Source: Clostridium porci (GTDB lineage: Bacteria > Bacillota > Clostridia > Lachnospirales > Lachnospiraceae). Taken from it: a DNA stretch of 64,000 bases. The stretch spans positions 248,001 through 312,000 of the forward strand of contig NZ_VUMD01000001.1 in assembly GCF_009696375.1 (NCBI RefSeq), read 5' to 3'. Shown in pieces: positions 26,762-35,793 of the stretch (positions within the stretch are counted from its first letter, which is position 1; every line of letters begins with the position of its first letter). Made by a program: the position numbers and the translations under genes. The notes under the pieces were generated by a model, which was not told the DNA's origin, did not search any database, and worked only from the letters and a program-made list of their open reading frames with translations.

Positions 26762-27373
26762 ATGATTATCAAAGATGTAAAGTTGGAAACTGTGTGCGGA
26801 GTCACCAGCAGGCTGCCGGAGAATGTATTGCCGGAGTTTGCGTTTTCAGGCAAGTCCAATGTAGGAAAATCCTCATTGATCAACGCACTGATGAACCGGA
26901 AGTCCTATGCCAGGACCTCCTCTGCTCCGGGTAAGACCCAGACCATTAATTTTTACAATATAAACGGAAGTCTCTATTATGTGGATCTGCCGGGCTACGG
27001 CTATGCCAAGGTCTCCCTGGAGGTCAAGGAGAAATGGGGGAAGATGATTGAGCGGTATCTGAGAAGATCCACTATGCTGAAAATGGTATTTCTTCTTGTT
27101 GATATCCGGCATGAGCCATCCGGCAATGATAAGCTGATGTACGAGTGGATTATCTATAATGGATATCATCCGGTTATCATCGCAACCAAGCTGGACAAGA
27201 TTAACCGCAGCCAGGTGCAAAAAGCTGTGAAGGTGATTCGTCATGGGCTGGGAATGGAGAAGGAGGGCATGATCATTCCTTTTTCTGCTGAGACCAAGCA
27301 GGGCAGAGATGAAATATGGGATTTGATTGAGAAGAATCTGGGAGAGACGGCAGGGGAAACATTTTCCCCCTAA
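26762..27373 (+). CDS. ysxC: Ribosome biogenesis GTPase YsxC/EngB
   Basis: A 203-residue essential-type GTPase for 50S subunit assembly. Motifs: G1 GKSNVGKSSLIN, G2 region SSAPGKTQTINFY, G3 DLPGYGYA and G4 TKLDKI. The product length is standard. AAAGGAGTG lies just before the ATG. The lon-ysxC order is common in Firmicutes, so cotranscription is likely. Confidence 0.97.
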   Translation: MIIKDVKLETVCGVTSRLPENVLPEFAFSGKSNVGKSSLINALMNRKSYARTSSAPGKTQTINFYNINGSLYYVDLPGYGYAKVSLEVKEKWGKMIERYLRRSTMLKMVFLLVDIRHEPSGNDKLMYEWIIYNGYHPVIIATKLDKINRSQVQKAVKVIRHGLGMEKEGMIIPFSAETKQGRDEIWDLIEKNLGETAGETFSP

Positions 27374-27763
27374 AACGGCAGCTTGGTACTTTAGGATAAG
27401 CGATTCATGTTTCAATCACTGTTTGTGGGAACTCAAGACAAAAATTGACAAAATGAATCGATCCCGTTGTTGCCGCAGTGGGTGCAGCTGGAAAGGCGGT
27501 TGCATTGCAGAGACAAAGTATATATTGACAGTTTCAGATAATTTAAATGCAGTTTTTAAATGGTAACACTCCGAAATGACGTAGTACAGGTTTGCGGTTA
27601 ATTGCACTTACTACGTCATTTCTAATTGCTTTAGAAGGATGAGCAGTTCGCTTAATTACATCTAATTAGCAATCCGCTGGGCCGTGGCATGTGATATCGC
27701 AAGGGACAGGCGGTTTTGCGCTGTCTGGCATCGGACTGAGGCTGAATGGAAGAAGACTGTCTG
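27374..27763 (+). other. Convergent intergenic region without a gene
   Basis: A 390-base gap between the ends of ysxC (+) and the DUF4364 gene (-). No frame here has a ribosome binding site and family-like sequence. The only strong structure is a perfect 14-bp inverted repeat, listed separately. TTGACA occurs at two places without a matching -10 element. Confidence 0.6.
27573..27622. repeat. Perfect 14-bp inverted repeat
   Basis: GAAATGACGTAGTA (27573-27586) and TACTACGTCATTTC (27609-27622) are exact complements around a 22-base loop. No T-run follows on either strand, so it is not a standard terminator. It could be a protein-binding palindrome or an RNA-end stabiliser shared by the two convergent transcripts. 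Confidence 0.7.
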
Positions 27764-28282
27764 TCAGGATAAAAGGCTGCGCATCACATAAGAATAAATC
27801 TCCTGGCTTTTATCCTTCCAAGAGCTGCACATGGATTCCGCCTGTTCCCTGTCAGGAACAGACAGATCCAGACGGATAAGCGTGGTCTTGTTCTCCCGAA
27901 CCTCACAGTGGACAATGTAGTCCTGATTGGTTCCTTTATAGAAATCGGCGGTGGTGCCTACTTCTTCCCTGAGACGAAATTTGTTTTCCTTCAAATACTT
28001 GTCCATATCCTCTACAATGGCCTGGGATATGTTTTTTCCAAAAAAATTAAGGGTTTCTTCTCCTTCCCTTGTAATGTCATAGCGGGTGGAGTTATGGCTG
28101 GCTTCCTTGTGTACCAGCCCTGCGTCCTCCAGCTCGTTTAAGGCCTGCTGGAGGGTAAAATAAGTCGTGTATTCATGCTCCGTAAAGAAATTCGTAAGCT
28201 GCGCGTTGGTAAGGGGAAAATTCACCTGCTTTAGCATATAAAGATTCATCAACTTATAAAGGGTCATTGGTTCAGTCAGCAT
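27764..28282 (-). CDS. DUF4364 family protein, winged-helix regulator
   Basis: A 172-residue protein of a clostridial family that I recognise as DUF4364. The N-terminal half looks like a winged helix: LYKLMNLYMLKQV, LTNAQLTNFF, then ALNELEDAGLVHKE and RYDITREGEETLNFF, in the manner of PadR/MarR-type folds. The C-terminal half is a small mixed alpha/beta domain. ATG at 28282 has GGAGAG eight bases upstream; a GTG at 28291 is too close to that site. Its DNA target and signal are unknown. It lies downstream of malic enzyme on the reverse strand with 58 bases between and may be cotranscribed. Confidence 0.85.
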   Translation of the reverse strand: MLTEPMTLYKLMNLYMLKQVNFPLTNAQLTNFFTEHEYTTYFTLQQALNELEDAGLVHKEASHNSTRYDITREGEETLNFFGKNISQAIVEDMDKYLKENKFRLREEVGTTADFYKGTNQDYIVHCEVRENKTTLIRLDLSVPDREQAESMCSSWKDKSQEIYSYVMRSLLS

Positions 28283-28340
28283 ATAAAACACTCTCCATCC
28301 GGTTATTTAAAGCCGGGAAGCACCCCGGTCACATTGTACT

Positions 28341-29492
28341 TTAAACTATATGATCCTTTACGGCTCTGCTTACCACATCCGCTACACGGGGATCAAAGGC
28401 TTCAGGAAGGATGTTATCCTCATTTAACTCGTTATCTGCCACAAGTCCGGCAATGGCCTGGGCAGCGGCCAGCTTCATCTTCTCGGTTATGGCAGCGGCA
28501 CGCCCTTCCAAAGCTCCCTTAAAGATTCCGGGAAATACCAATACGTTGTTTACCTGATTGGGAAAGTCAGAGCGGCCGGTTCCCACTACACGGGCTCCAG
28601 CTGCCTTAGCAAGCTCCGGCATAATTTCAGGAACCGGGTTCGCCATTGCGAACAGGATAGAGTCCTTTTTCATAGATGCCACCATCTCCTGGGATACAAT
28701 ACCGGGAGCTGAGACGCCGATGAAAATGTCAGCCCCTTTCATAGCGTCTGCCAAAGCACCGGATTTACGCTCCAGGTTTGTCACATCCATCATTGCTTCC
28801 TGCATCCAGTTAAGGCCCTCAGCCCCCTTATAAAGGATACCAGCCTTGTCGCACATGGTAATGTTAGAAAAGCCGTAGGTGAGAAGGAGCTTTGTGATAG
28901 CGACGCCTGCAGAGCCTGCGCCGTTTACAACTACCCGGCAGTCCTCCCTTTTCCTGCTTGTTACTTTCAGGCTGTTGATAATCCCTGCCAGTACTACGAT
29001 GGCCGTTCCGTGCTGGTCATCGTGGAAAACAGGAATATTCAGGCGCTTTTTCAGAGCCTCCTCGATCTCAAAGCAACGGGGAGCCGAGATATCCTCCAGA
29101 TTAACGCCGCCGAAAGCAGGAGCGATTCGCACGATTGTTTCGATGATTTCTCCGGTATCCTGGGTGTCCAGGCAGATGGGAAATGCATTAACGCCGCCAA
29201 ATTCCTTAAACAGAACAGCCTTTCCTTCCATAACAGGCATAGCTGCCAGCGGCCCTATGTTTCCAAGCCCCAGCACAGCGCTGCCATCGGATACTATTGC
29301 GATAGTGTTGGATTTAATCGTATACTTATAGACAGCTTCCGGATCCTGAGCGATCGCCCTGCAGGGTTCTGCTACTCCCGGAGTGTAAGCCAGAGCCAGA
29401 TCCTCTCTGGAGGCTACCCTGGCCTTGGAGACTGTTTCAACCTTTCCTTTCCATGCTTCGTGCAGCATTAACGCTTTTTCGCTGGTTGTCAT
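28341..29492 (-). CDS. NAD(P)-dependent malic enzyme
   Basis: A 383-residue short-type malic enzyme that decarboxylates malate to pyruvate. The N-terminal domain has LAYTPGVAEPC and GLGNIGPLAAMPVMEGK. Metal and substrate residues are in HDDQHGTAIVVLAG. The nucleotide-binding domain has VVNGAGSAGVAITKLL. Length is that of the bacterial form without the phosphotransacetylase tail. AAAGGATGG precedes the ATG on the minus strand. The cofactor choice cannot be decided here. It is divergent from the operon at 29663. Confidence 0.95.
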   Translation of the reverse strand: MTTSEKALMLHEAWKGKVETVSKARVASREDLALAYTPGVAEPCRAIAQDPEAVYKYTIKSNTIAIVSDGSAVLGLGNIGPLAAMPVMEGKAVLFKEFGGVNAFPICLDTQDTGEIIETIVRIAPAFGGVNLEDISAPRCFEIEEALKKRLNIPVFHDDQHGTAIVVLAGIINSLKVTSRKREDCRVVVNGAGSAGVAITKLLLTYGFSNITMCDKAGILYKGAEGLNWMQEAMMDVTNLERKSGALADAMKGADIFIGVSAPGIVSQEMVASMKKDSILFAMANPVPEIMPELAKAAGARVVGTGRSDFPNQVNNVLVFPGIFKGALEGRAAAITEKMKLAAAQAIAGLVADNELNEDNILPEAFDPRVADVVSRAVKDHIV

Positions 29493-29599
29493 TTTTCATT
29501 CCATCCTTTATTTGCAGATATATTTGTGAATAGTAAAATCATCCTATGTATATTTTCCTCTATCATAACAATTTTGCACTTTTAAATCAAGCTAAAATG

Positions 29600-29608
29600 T
29601 GTTATTAT
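29600..29608 (+). promoter_or_regulatory. Putative extended -10 element for the DUF5717 operon
   Basis: TGTTATTAT (TG at 29600-29601, TATTAT at 29603-29608) stands 55 bases before the chosen start. TTGCAC at 29574 is too far away to be its -35. Weak evidence. Confidence 0.3.
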
Positions 29609-29662
29609 GTAACGTAAGTGTCAGGCACTGATACACAAAAGGATAAAGATACAGGTGGTACT

Positions 29663-32600
29663 ATGAGGGAACGGATTAACCGTCTGGCCAGAGGGATTAT
29701 CGACAGTGAGACGCCGAAGCTTGTGCTGAAACCGGAACGGTTGGAGGCAGTGGTTCAGGCGGGAGAGGTCATCCGTGGTGAGATAGTGGTAAGCAGCGTG
29801 AATAATCTGCATATAAAAGGGCTGGCCTACTCCAGCCATGAGCGTGTGCAGGTTGTGAACAGCGCCTTTGGCGGTCTGAGAAACCGAATTGTATATGAAG
29901 TCAACAGCAAGTTTTCTGAGCATGGCGACATAATTGAGGGATCTTTTTATCTGATCACCAATGGGGGTGAGAGGGAGATTCCTTATTCTTTGCAGGTTCA
30001 GACGGGTAATTCCGGGGAAGTTCTGGGACAGCTTAAGACACCCAGGGACTTTGGAAATCTGGCCAGGAGGGAGTTTAATACAGCCCTTAGAATGTTTGAG
30101 TATCAGGATTTTACCGAGGCGCCTTTTATGCAGGATGCCCGGATACGTACCATCTATGAGGGGCTTAAGGGCAGGATAGGAAGAAGGAATCTTTTGGAGG
30201 AGTTTCTGGTGGCTTTACAGGTGAAGGAGCCGGTGGAGCTGACTGTAGATACCAGGGGACGGGTATATGAAAAGCTTGTGACGACTGTGGAGGATTCCAT
30301 TGACATTACAGCCAGTGGCTGGGGATATGTGGCTGTGGAGATTCAGACAGACGCTTCTTTCATTGAGCTTAAGTCGAAGGAGATGACAGATCGGGATTTT
30401 GTAAACAGTAAAAGCTGTGTGATTTACCGTATACTGCCTAAGCAGCTTCACAGGGGCAGAAATTTTGGGAGGATTAAACTTCGCTCCCTGCGTCAGGAGT
30501 TTACCATTGAGATAGAAGCGGAGGGAGAAGGCACGTCTGCAAAGGACGTGGAAACTGACGCGGATAAGCAGATAGACAGGAGAAGCCTTGTAAGCTGCTT
30601 GTCTTTGAGGCTGGATTATGAGGCCGGGGCCTGTGAGCCGGCTCTGCTTGTGCATCAGATGATGAAAGAGGTGGAGCGGCTGCGGGCCGGTTATCCTGAG
30701 GAACCGTGGATTCGCGTCATACAGGCAGATCTTTTATTGCTTGGCGGGAGAAAAGAAAATGCGGCTATGTGCCTGGACGAAGCCAGAGATTCTGTTTTAA
30801 GCCACAGGGAGGAGCAGCCGGAGCGATACTGCTTTTATCAGTATCTGAGGCTTAAGCTGACAGATGGGGAAGGAGAGCAGAAGGAGTCTCTGTGCCGTTA
30901 TATTAGAACCCTTCTATGGAAGGATGGTCAGAGAAATCAGCCGTATCTGCTTCTGCTGCTTATGAAGCTGGATGGTACCATGGCTTTAAATCCTTTGGAT
31001 TCATATAATTCCTTAAAAAAGCTATTTCAAAACGGAAGCAGCAGTCCCTTCGTGTATGCGGCGGCAGCCCGGCTGACAGAGGAGCATCCAGAACTGTTAA
31101 GCCATCTTGGAGACTTTGAGATACAGCTTCTTTACCTGGGCATCCGAAAAGGCATTACCAGCCTCAGAGTAGCTCTTAAGGCTGCGAAGCTAGCTTTGGA
31201 GGTGAAGTATTACAGACGGCTTTTGGAGCGCTTGATGATGAGATTTTATGAGTCTTATCCTGAGAAAGAGCTTCTGGAGGCAGTTTGCAGTATTCTTATA
31301 AAGGGAGACAGGAAGAATAAGGGCGCCTTTTTATGGTACGAGAAGGCTCTGAAAGCAGGGGTGAATCTTACCAGGCTTTATGAGTATTTTCTGTATGCGC
31401 TTCCGGAGGACTACGCCCATTCGCTTCCCCAAGAGGTGCTTTTGTATTTTTCATATGATAAGGATTTGGACAGCCGCAGCCGCAGCGTTCTCTACCGAAA
31501 TATTCTCCTGTATATGAATCCTTCCTCAAAGCTGTATCAGTCTTATACTAGAAGCATGGAACTATTTGCCATGGAGCAGCTTTTCAAGAACAGGATTAAC
31601 AGCCGCATGGCAGTGATCTATGAGCATATGATTTACAAGGATATGATTGACGAGCCTGTGGCCAGAGTCCTTCCCGGAATATTGAAAGCCTTCCGCATCC
31701 GCTGCGGGGAGCCTAGAATGAAATACGTAATCATACGGTATGTGGAGCTGGAAGCGGAGGAGGCTTACCTTTTAGAAGATCAGGCCGCCTATGTTCCCCT
31801 GTTTTCGGATCAGATTGTAATTCTGTTTCAAGATTCCTATGGAAACCGTTATCTGAATGTAAAGCACATAAAGATGCCGGTTATGGATAAACCAGATCTT
31901 TTAAAACAGTGCTATCAGGTATACCCGGATCATCCTATGCTTAAGCTTGAGGAATGCAGGCGCATAGTGGGCCGGGGGGTGGAAAATGACCTCCAGGCGG
32001 AGCTTTTGGAGGAAACCATGCTTCATATGAGACTGAATTCTGTATTTGAACGCCAGCTCCTCCAGGCTGTGACGGATTATTATTGCAGGGAAGCGGCGGA
32101 AGACAGGGACGGCATGGGAGCGTTTAGCTGCACCTATCTGGTACAGCTCGATAAAAAGGCCCTGAGCGCAAGACAGAGGCAGCAGATATGTGAAACCCTT
32201 ATCAGCCAGAATCATATGCAGGAGGCTTACCATATGATTCTGGATTATGGAAGCCAGTACATTCAGCCGGCCAGGCTTATGAAGCTATGTGCCAGGATGA
32301 TACTCCAGCGGCTTTTTGATCAGGATGATCTGCTTCTTTATATTGCTTACCGGGTCTTTCGAGCAGGAATATATGATAGTGTTATCCTGGATTATCTCTG
32401 TGAGCATTTCAACGGAACGGTGTCACAGATGTATGAGGTGCTGATTCAGGGAGTGAAGGATCATGTAGAGACCTACGATCTGGAGGAACGGCTTTTGGGC
32501 CAGATGCTGTTTACAGGCTGCTGCCAGCAGATGGATTCAGTCTTTGACTTGTATATAAAGCGGAAGCCTGCCAGGGAGAGCGTGGTTAAGGCCTACTTTA

Positions 32601-33259
32601 CCCAAAAGAGCATTCAGTATTTTCTGGAGCGTCAGGATGTAGATGACCGGGTGTTTGAATATCTGAAGCAGGCTCTGGGAGGAAGCTCCTGGAGGGACGA
32701 TATGCCTACGATCTATACTCTGGCGCTGACCCTGTATTTTTCTACAAGGGATAAGCTGAGTGAAGAAGACAGACAGTTGTGTAAAAATATGACGGGTATC
32801 CTTTTGGCTGAAGGGCTGGTGTTTCCTTATACCAGGGATCTGTCAAAGCATATACCCATACCTGAAGATATTATGGATAAGGCTATGGTAGAGTACCGGG
32901 GCAAAAAGGATCGTCAGCCTGAACTCCAGATAAAGATTGAGCCGGGGGAGGATACCTGGCACAGCGAGGATCTGCGTCGGATCTACCAGGGAATTTATGT
33001 AAAACAAACGGTGCTTTTTCAAGGGGAAACCATGGAGTACCGGATATATGACGGACCGGAGGAAAAAAGCCGCACACTGGCGGCGGAGGGTATTGTGGAG
33101 TGCGACCATAAGCTGGAAGGCAAGGAAAACAGCCGTTTTGCTTTTCTGAATGAGATGGGAGCAGCGATAAAAAACAAGGATGACAAAAGGCTGGCTGCAG
33201 CGATGGAAGAATATCTGAAAAAGTCGGCTGTCCTTGGAGCCTTGTTTCCTATTGAGTGA
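29663..33259 (+). CDS. Large DUF5717-type protein, beta-sandwich plus helical repeats
   Basis: A 1198-residue soluble protein with no signal peptide or membrane helix. I recognise it as the Lachnospiraceae family DUF5717; its function is not known. From the sequence, residues about 20-270 are beta-rich and look like two Ig/arrestin-like sandwiches (LEAVVQAGEVIRGEIVVSS; later SIDITASGWGYVAVEIQ). About residues 310-1060 form a long helical solenoid resembling TPR repeats. The last 130 residues return to beta strands (KQTVLFQGETMEYRIYDG). The start ATG at 29663 has AGGTGG upstream; the GTG at 29618 would coincide with the likely transcript start. Four bases separate it from the next frame. Confidence 0.8.
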   Translation: MRERINRLARGIIDSETPKLVLKPERLEAVVQAGEVIRGEIVVSSVNNLHIKGLAYSSHERVQVVNSAFGGLRNRIVYEVNSKFSEHGDIIEGSFYLITNGGEREIPYSLQVQTGNSGEVLGQLKTPRDFGNLARREFNTALRMFEYQDFTEAPFMQDARIRTIYEGLKGRIGRRNLLEEFLVALQVKEPVELTVDTRGRVYEKLVTTVEDSIDITASGWGYVAVEIQTDASFIELKSKEMTDRDFVNSKSCVIYRILPKQLHRGRNFGRIKLRSLRQEFTIEIEAEGEGTSAKDVETDADKQIDRRSLVSCLSLRLDYEAGACEPALLVHQMMKEVERLRAGYPEEPWIRVIQADLLLLGGRKENAAMCLDEARDSVLSHREEQPERYCFYQYLRLKLTDGEGEQKESLCRYIRTLLWKDGQRNQPYLLLLLMKLDGTMALNPLDSYNSLKKLFQNGSSSPFVYAAAARLTEEHPELLSHLGDFEIQLLYLGIRKGITSLRVALKAAKLALEVKYYRRLLERLMMRFYESYPEKELLEAVCSILIKGDRKNKGAFLWYEKALKAGVNLTRLYEYFLYALPEDYAHSLPQEVLLYFSYDKDLDSRSRSVLYRNILLYMNPSSKLYQSYTRSMELFAMEQLFKNRINSRMAVIYEHMIYKDMIDEPVARVLPGILKAFRIRCGEPRMKYVIIRYVELEAEEAYLLEDQAAYVPLFSDQIVILFQDSYGNRYLNVKHIKMPVMDKPDLLKQCYQVYPDHPMLKLEECRRIVGRGVENDLQAELLEETMLHMRLNSVFERQLLQAVTDYYCREAAEDRDGMGAFSCTYLVQLDKKALSARQRQQICETLISQNHMQEAYHMILDYGSQYIQPARLMKLCARMILQRLFDQDDLLLYIAYRVFRAGIYDSVILDYLCEHFNGTVSQMYEVLIQGVKDHVETYDLEERLLGQMLFTGCCQQMDSVFDLYIKRKPARESVVKAYFTQKSIQYFLERQDVDDRVFEYLKQALGGSSWRDDMPTIYTLALTLYFSTRDKLSEEDRQLCKNMTGILLAEGLVFPYTRDLSKHIPIPEDIMDKAMVEYRGKKDRQPELQIKIEPGEDTWHSEDLRRIYQGIYVKQTVLFQGETMEYRIYDGPEEKSRTLAAEGIVECDHKLEGKENSRFAFLNEMGAAIKNKDDKRLAAAMEEYLKKSAVLGALFPIE

Positions 33260-33278
33260 TTAAATGGAGGAGCTGTCT

Positions 33279-34502
33279 ATGGACGGACTGATCATTGGTC
33301 TGGATCTGAATGATGATTATACCCAGATCAGCTGTTATGATGAGGAACGATGCTGGACGATTCCTACGGTTATCTGCCGCAGGAAAGATGAGGAGACCTG
33401 GCTGACAGGAGAGGAGGCATATGCCGCTACCCTTCTTGGGGAAGGCGTAATTGTAGATAAGCTTTTAAAGATGGTATTAAAGGACGGCACTTCCACCATC
33501 GGAGGCACCTGCTATACAGGAAGGACATTGCTTCAGCTGTTTATAGAGAAACTGCTTCAGTATCCCAAGAAGGAGTTTTACTCTGAAGCTGTGTCGCAGC
33601 TGGTAGTTACCATTCAGGAGGTGGATGCAAAGCTTTTGGATACTCTTATGTACTGCGCTGATTATCTTAAGATTCCCAGAGAGAGAGTCCATGTCATCAG
33701 TCATACGGAAAGCTTTGTCTATTATGTGCTCAGTCAGAAAAAGGATCTCTGGACCAATCAGGTAGGGCTGTTTGAACTGTCTTCAGAACGGCTTTGCTAC
33801 TATGAGATGAAGGTTCAAAGAGGTATGCGGCGCAATATGGTTCAAGCAGAGGCTCAGAATCAGGAGGAGGCATTTAATCTGGATATTCTAGATTCGCCCT
33901 CCGGCAGCAAGCTGGCTGACAAGATACTTAGCGCCTGCGCGGAGAAGCTTTTAAGCAGGAAGCTGTTTTCCACTGTGTTCCTGACAGGAAAGGGCTTTGA
34001 GCGTCAGGACTGGGCGGCCGGTTTTATGAAGCTGGTGTGCAACCGAAGGAAGGTATTTGTAGAGTCCTGCCTTTTCTCCAGGGGCGCCGCTTACAAGGGA
34101 GCAGATTATCTTCAGGATAAAACCTCTTATCCTTACATTCTTATTTGTGAGGGACGGCTTAAGGCCGAGGTATCTCTTAAGGTAATGAAACGGGGGAGAG
34201 AGGGTCAGCTGGTGGTGGCGTCCTACGGTGACAGCTGGTATGAGTCCAGGAGCTCCATGGATTTTATTGTGGAGGGCGAAAACGAGGTGGAATTTACAAT
34301 TACACCTCTTGACTCCAAGAAAAAGAGGTTGGTAAGGATTCCTTTAAAGGGCTTTCCAGCGCGTCCTTCCAGAACCACAAGAATTGAGATGAATATGGGC
34401 TTTACAGATGAGGAAACCATGGTGATGGTAATAAAGGATAAAGGATTTGGAGAACTGTTTCCAGCGTCGGATGCGGTGATCCGTCAAGAGGTAAATCTAT
34501 GA
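33279..34502 (+). CDS. Hsp70/actin-fold protein, DUF5716 type
   Basis: A 407-residue protein. The first 260 residues show a diverged Hsp70/actin ATPase layout. A phosphate-1 loop reads LIIGLDLNDDYTQISCYD, an Hsp70-like LTGEEAY follows, then IPRERVHVISHTESF, and an adenosine-region motif FLTGKGFERQDW. The C-terminal 130 residues are beta-rich and resemble an Hsp70 substrate-binding sandwich (EVEFTITPLDS, TTRIEMNMGFTDEETM). I recognise the family as DUF5716. The start at 33279 uses GGAGGAG six bases upstream; the ATG at 33264 overlaps that site. It overlaps the next gene by four bases. Confidence 0.8.
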   Translation: MDGLIIGLDLNDDYTQISCYDEERCWTIPTVICRRKDEETWLTGEEAYAATLLGEGVIVDKLLKMVLKDGTSTIGGTCYTGRTLLQLFIEKLLQYPKKEFYSEAVSQLVVTIQEVDAKLLDTLMYCADYLKIPRERVHVISHTESFVYYVLSQKKDLWTNQVGLFELSSERLCYYEMKVQRGMRRNMVQAEAQNQEEAFNLDILDSPSGSKLADKILSACAEKLLSRKLFSTVFLTGKGFERQDWAAGFMKLVCNRRKVFVESCLFSRGAAYKGADYLQDKTSYPYILICEGRLKAEVSLKVMKRGREGQLVVASYGDSWYESRSSMDFIVEGENEVEFTITPLDSKKKRLVRIPLKGFPARPSRTTRIEMNMGFTDEETMVMVIKDKGFGELFPASDAVIRQEVNL

Positions 34503-35311
34503 GTCTGATACTTTGCAGGCAGGAGTGTGTGAAACACCCATATTATATTGATGTGCTGGGAATTTACATCCATTCTTCTCAGGAGCTTTGTTATGTGATT
34601 TACAATCATCCTTTACTGGTTCTGGATCATTTTGTAGATGAGCTTCTCTTGGGATTTATTCGAAGGGATTTAGGGATGGATTGCCTGGCCGGACGTATGG
34701 AAAAGCTGATAGAGACAGGCAGCAGGCCGGAGGATGTGCTGCTTTTGCTTTTATCAGAGTGTGATTATTACAGTGAAAAGGAAATACAGAAGTTCAAGGC
34801 AGCCGTGTCTGCCATCCGCTCCCTTCATCCGGCTCAATACGACAAGGAGCTGGCTGATTATTTGTTTAATCAGCGCCAGTTTGGAAAGGCAGCCGGACGG
34901 TATGAGAAGGCCCTGGAATATCCACGTGACCGTTATGTGGACGATGCCTTTTTTGAGGCGGTGTATAATAATCTGGGAGCCTCCTATGCCATGATGTTTC
35001 GGTTTCATAAAGCGCTCCAGGCTTATGACAAGGCCTATGAACTGAAAAAAAGCCCAGATGTGCTGAAACGGATTTATTTTCTTACTATGTTTGCTCCAGA
35101 GCTGGAGGTAAGGGAGCGCTATGGCTCCCTCTTTACTCAGGAACTGGAGGCACAGTGGAGACATGAGGCGGATACGGCTGCGTTAGAGGCGGGTCAGGCA
35201 GAGGAAGTCCGGGCTTTGAGGGCGCTCTTTAAGAAGGATCCTATCAAGAGGTTAAGCGGAGCAGCGGAGCTGGTGAGGCGGTGGAAGCAGGAATACCGGA
35301 TGATGGTGTGA
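34499..35311 (+). CDS. TPR-containing protein of the DUF5717/DUF5716 operon
   Basis: A 270-residue cytoplasmic protein translationally coupled (ATGA) to the Hsp70-like gene. Residues about 115-205 contain at least two TPR-like helix pairs: LADYLFNQRQFGKAAGRYEKALE and AVYNNLGASYAMMFRFHKALQAYDKAYEL (quoted in parts at positions 118-140 and 155-182). The N-terminal third has no family that I recognise. The C-terminus is a charged helix. With an Hsp70-like partner next door, a co-chaperone or adaptor role is a reasonable guess. Confidence 0.75.
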   Translation: MSLILCRQECVKHPYYIDVLGIYIHSSQELCYVIYNHPLLVLDHFVDELLLGFIRRDLGMDCLAGRMEKLIETGSRPEDVLLLLLSECDYYSEKEIQKFKAAVSAIRSLHPAQYDKELADYLFNQRQFGKAAGRYEKALEYPRDRYVDDAFFEAVYNNLGASYAMMFRFHKALQAYDKAYELKKSPDVLKRIYFLTMFAPELEVRERYGSLFTQELEAQWRHEADTAALEAGQAEEVRALRALFKKDPIKRLSGAAELVRRWKQEYRMMV

Positions 35312-35376
35312 GATGCTTGCTTACCCTTAGCATGGAGGCGTGAAAGAAATAGCAGGAAAATTTTTTGAGAGCTGCC

Positions 35377-35405
35377 TTGACAAAATGGCAAATTCTCTTT
35401 ATGAT
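35377..35405 (+). promoter_or_regulatory. Strong sigma-A promoter of valS
   Basis: Consensus TTGACA (35377-35382), a 17-base spacer and TATGAT (35400-35405). Transcription should begin near 35412, just before the T-box leader. Confidence 0.8.
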
Positions 35406-35429
35406 AATAAAATATATAAGCAATAGAAA

Positions 35430-35748
35430 AAGGTATGGAAGAAGAGGAGTACATCAGGGGAACCAAAAGAGAGGGCGGCCCGCAGGCTGAAAGGCTGCCT
35501 GGGATGAGGCTGGTGGAAGGTAGCTTCGGAACCGGAGCAGGGAAGGAGAGTATGGATCTGCCATTCTAACTTTCTGTGTAGCTGTTTCACGGGTGGCTCC
35601 GTTAAAGGCCGGAGAGATTGCCGGAACGCTGTGACTGCAGATTGTGTATTTGCGGTGGGGCAGGCTGAGCCTTCGGCAGAACAAAGGTGGTACCGCGGAT
35701 GATTCGCCCTTTGCAGGTCCTTAACCGGACAGGCAGAGGGTGTTTTTC
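35430..35748 (+). ncRNA. T-box leader (valine) controlling valS
   Basis: The T-box core AAAGGTGGTACCGCG lies at 35683-35697, directly before the terminator arm, as in all tRNA-sensing leaders. Stem I starts near 35437; its lower helix pairs GAAG with CTTC (35524-35526 region). The specifier loop then presents GTA (35520-35522) followed by a purine, a valine codon that matches the gene downstream. Uncharged tRNA-Val should pair with both sites and stop the terminator from forming, so valS is read when valine is short. The long region between stem I and the core would hold stems II and III. Confidence 0.92.
35705..35747 (+). terminator. T-box regulated terminator
   Basis: CGCCCTTTGC pairs with GCAGAGGGTG, with an inner GTCC/GGAC, then five Ts at 35743-35747. 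It is the alternative to the antiterminator formed with the T-box core. Confidence 0.85.
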
Positions 35749-35793
35749 GTTCATTGGAAACATAATTGCAAAGACGAGAAAAGGAGAGCCTAC

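Noticed and set aside
27327-27566. A 79-codon plus-strand frame after ysxC
   Set aside because: No ribosome binding site, begins inside ysxC, and the sequence has no protein-like pattern.
35740-35793. A longer N-terminus for ValS
   Set aside because: The extra codons lie in the T-box terminator tail; AAAAGGAG precedes ATG 35794.
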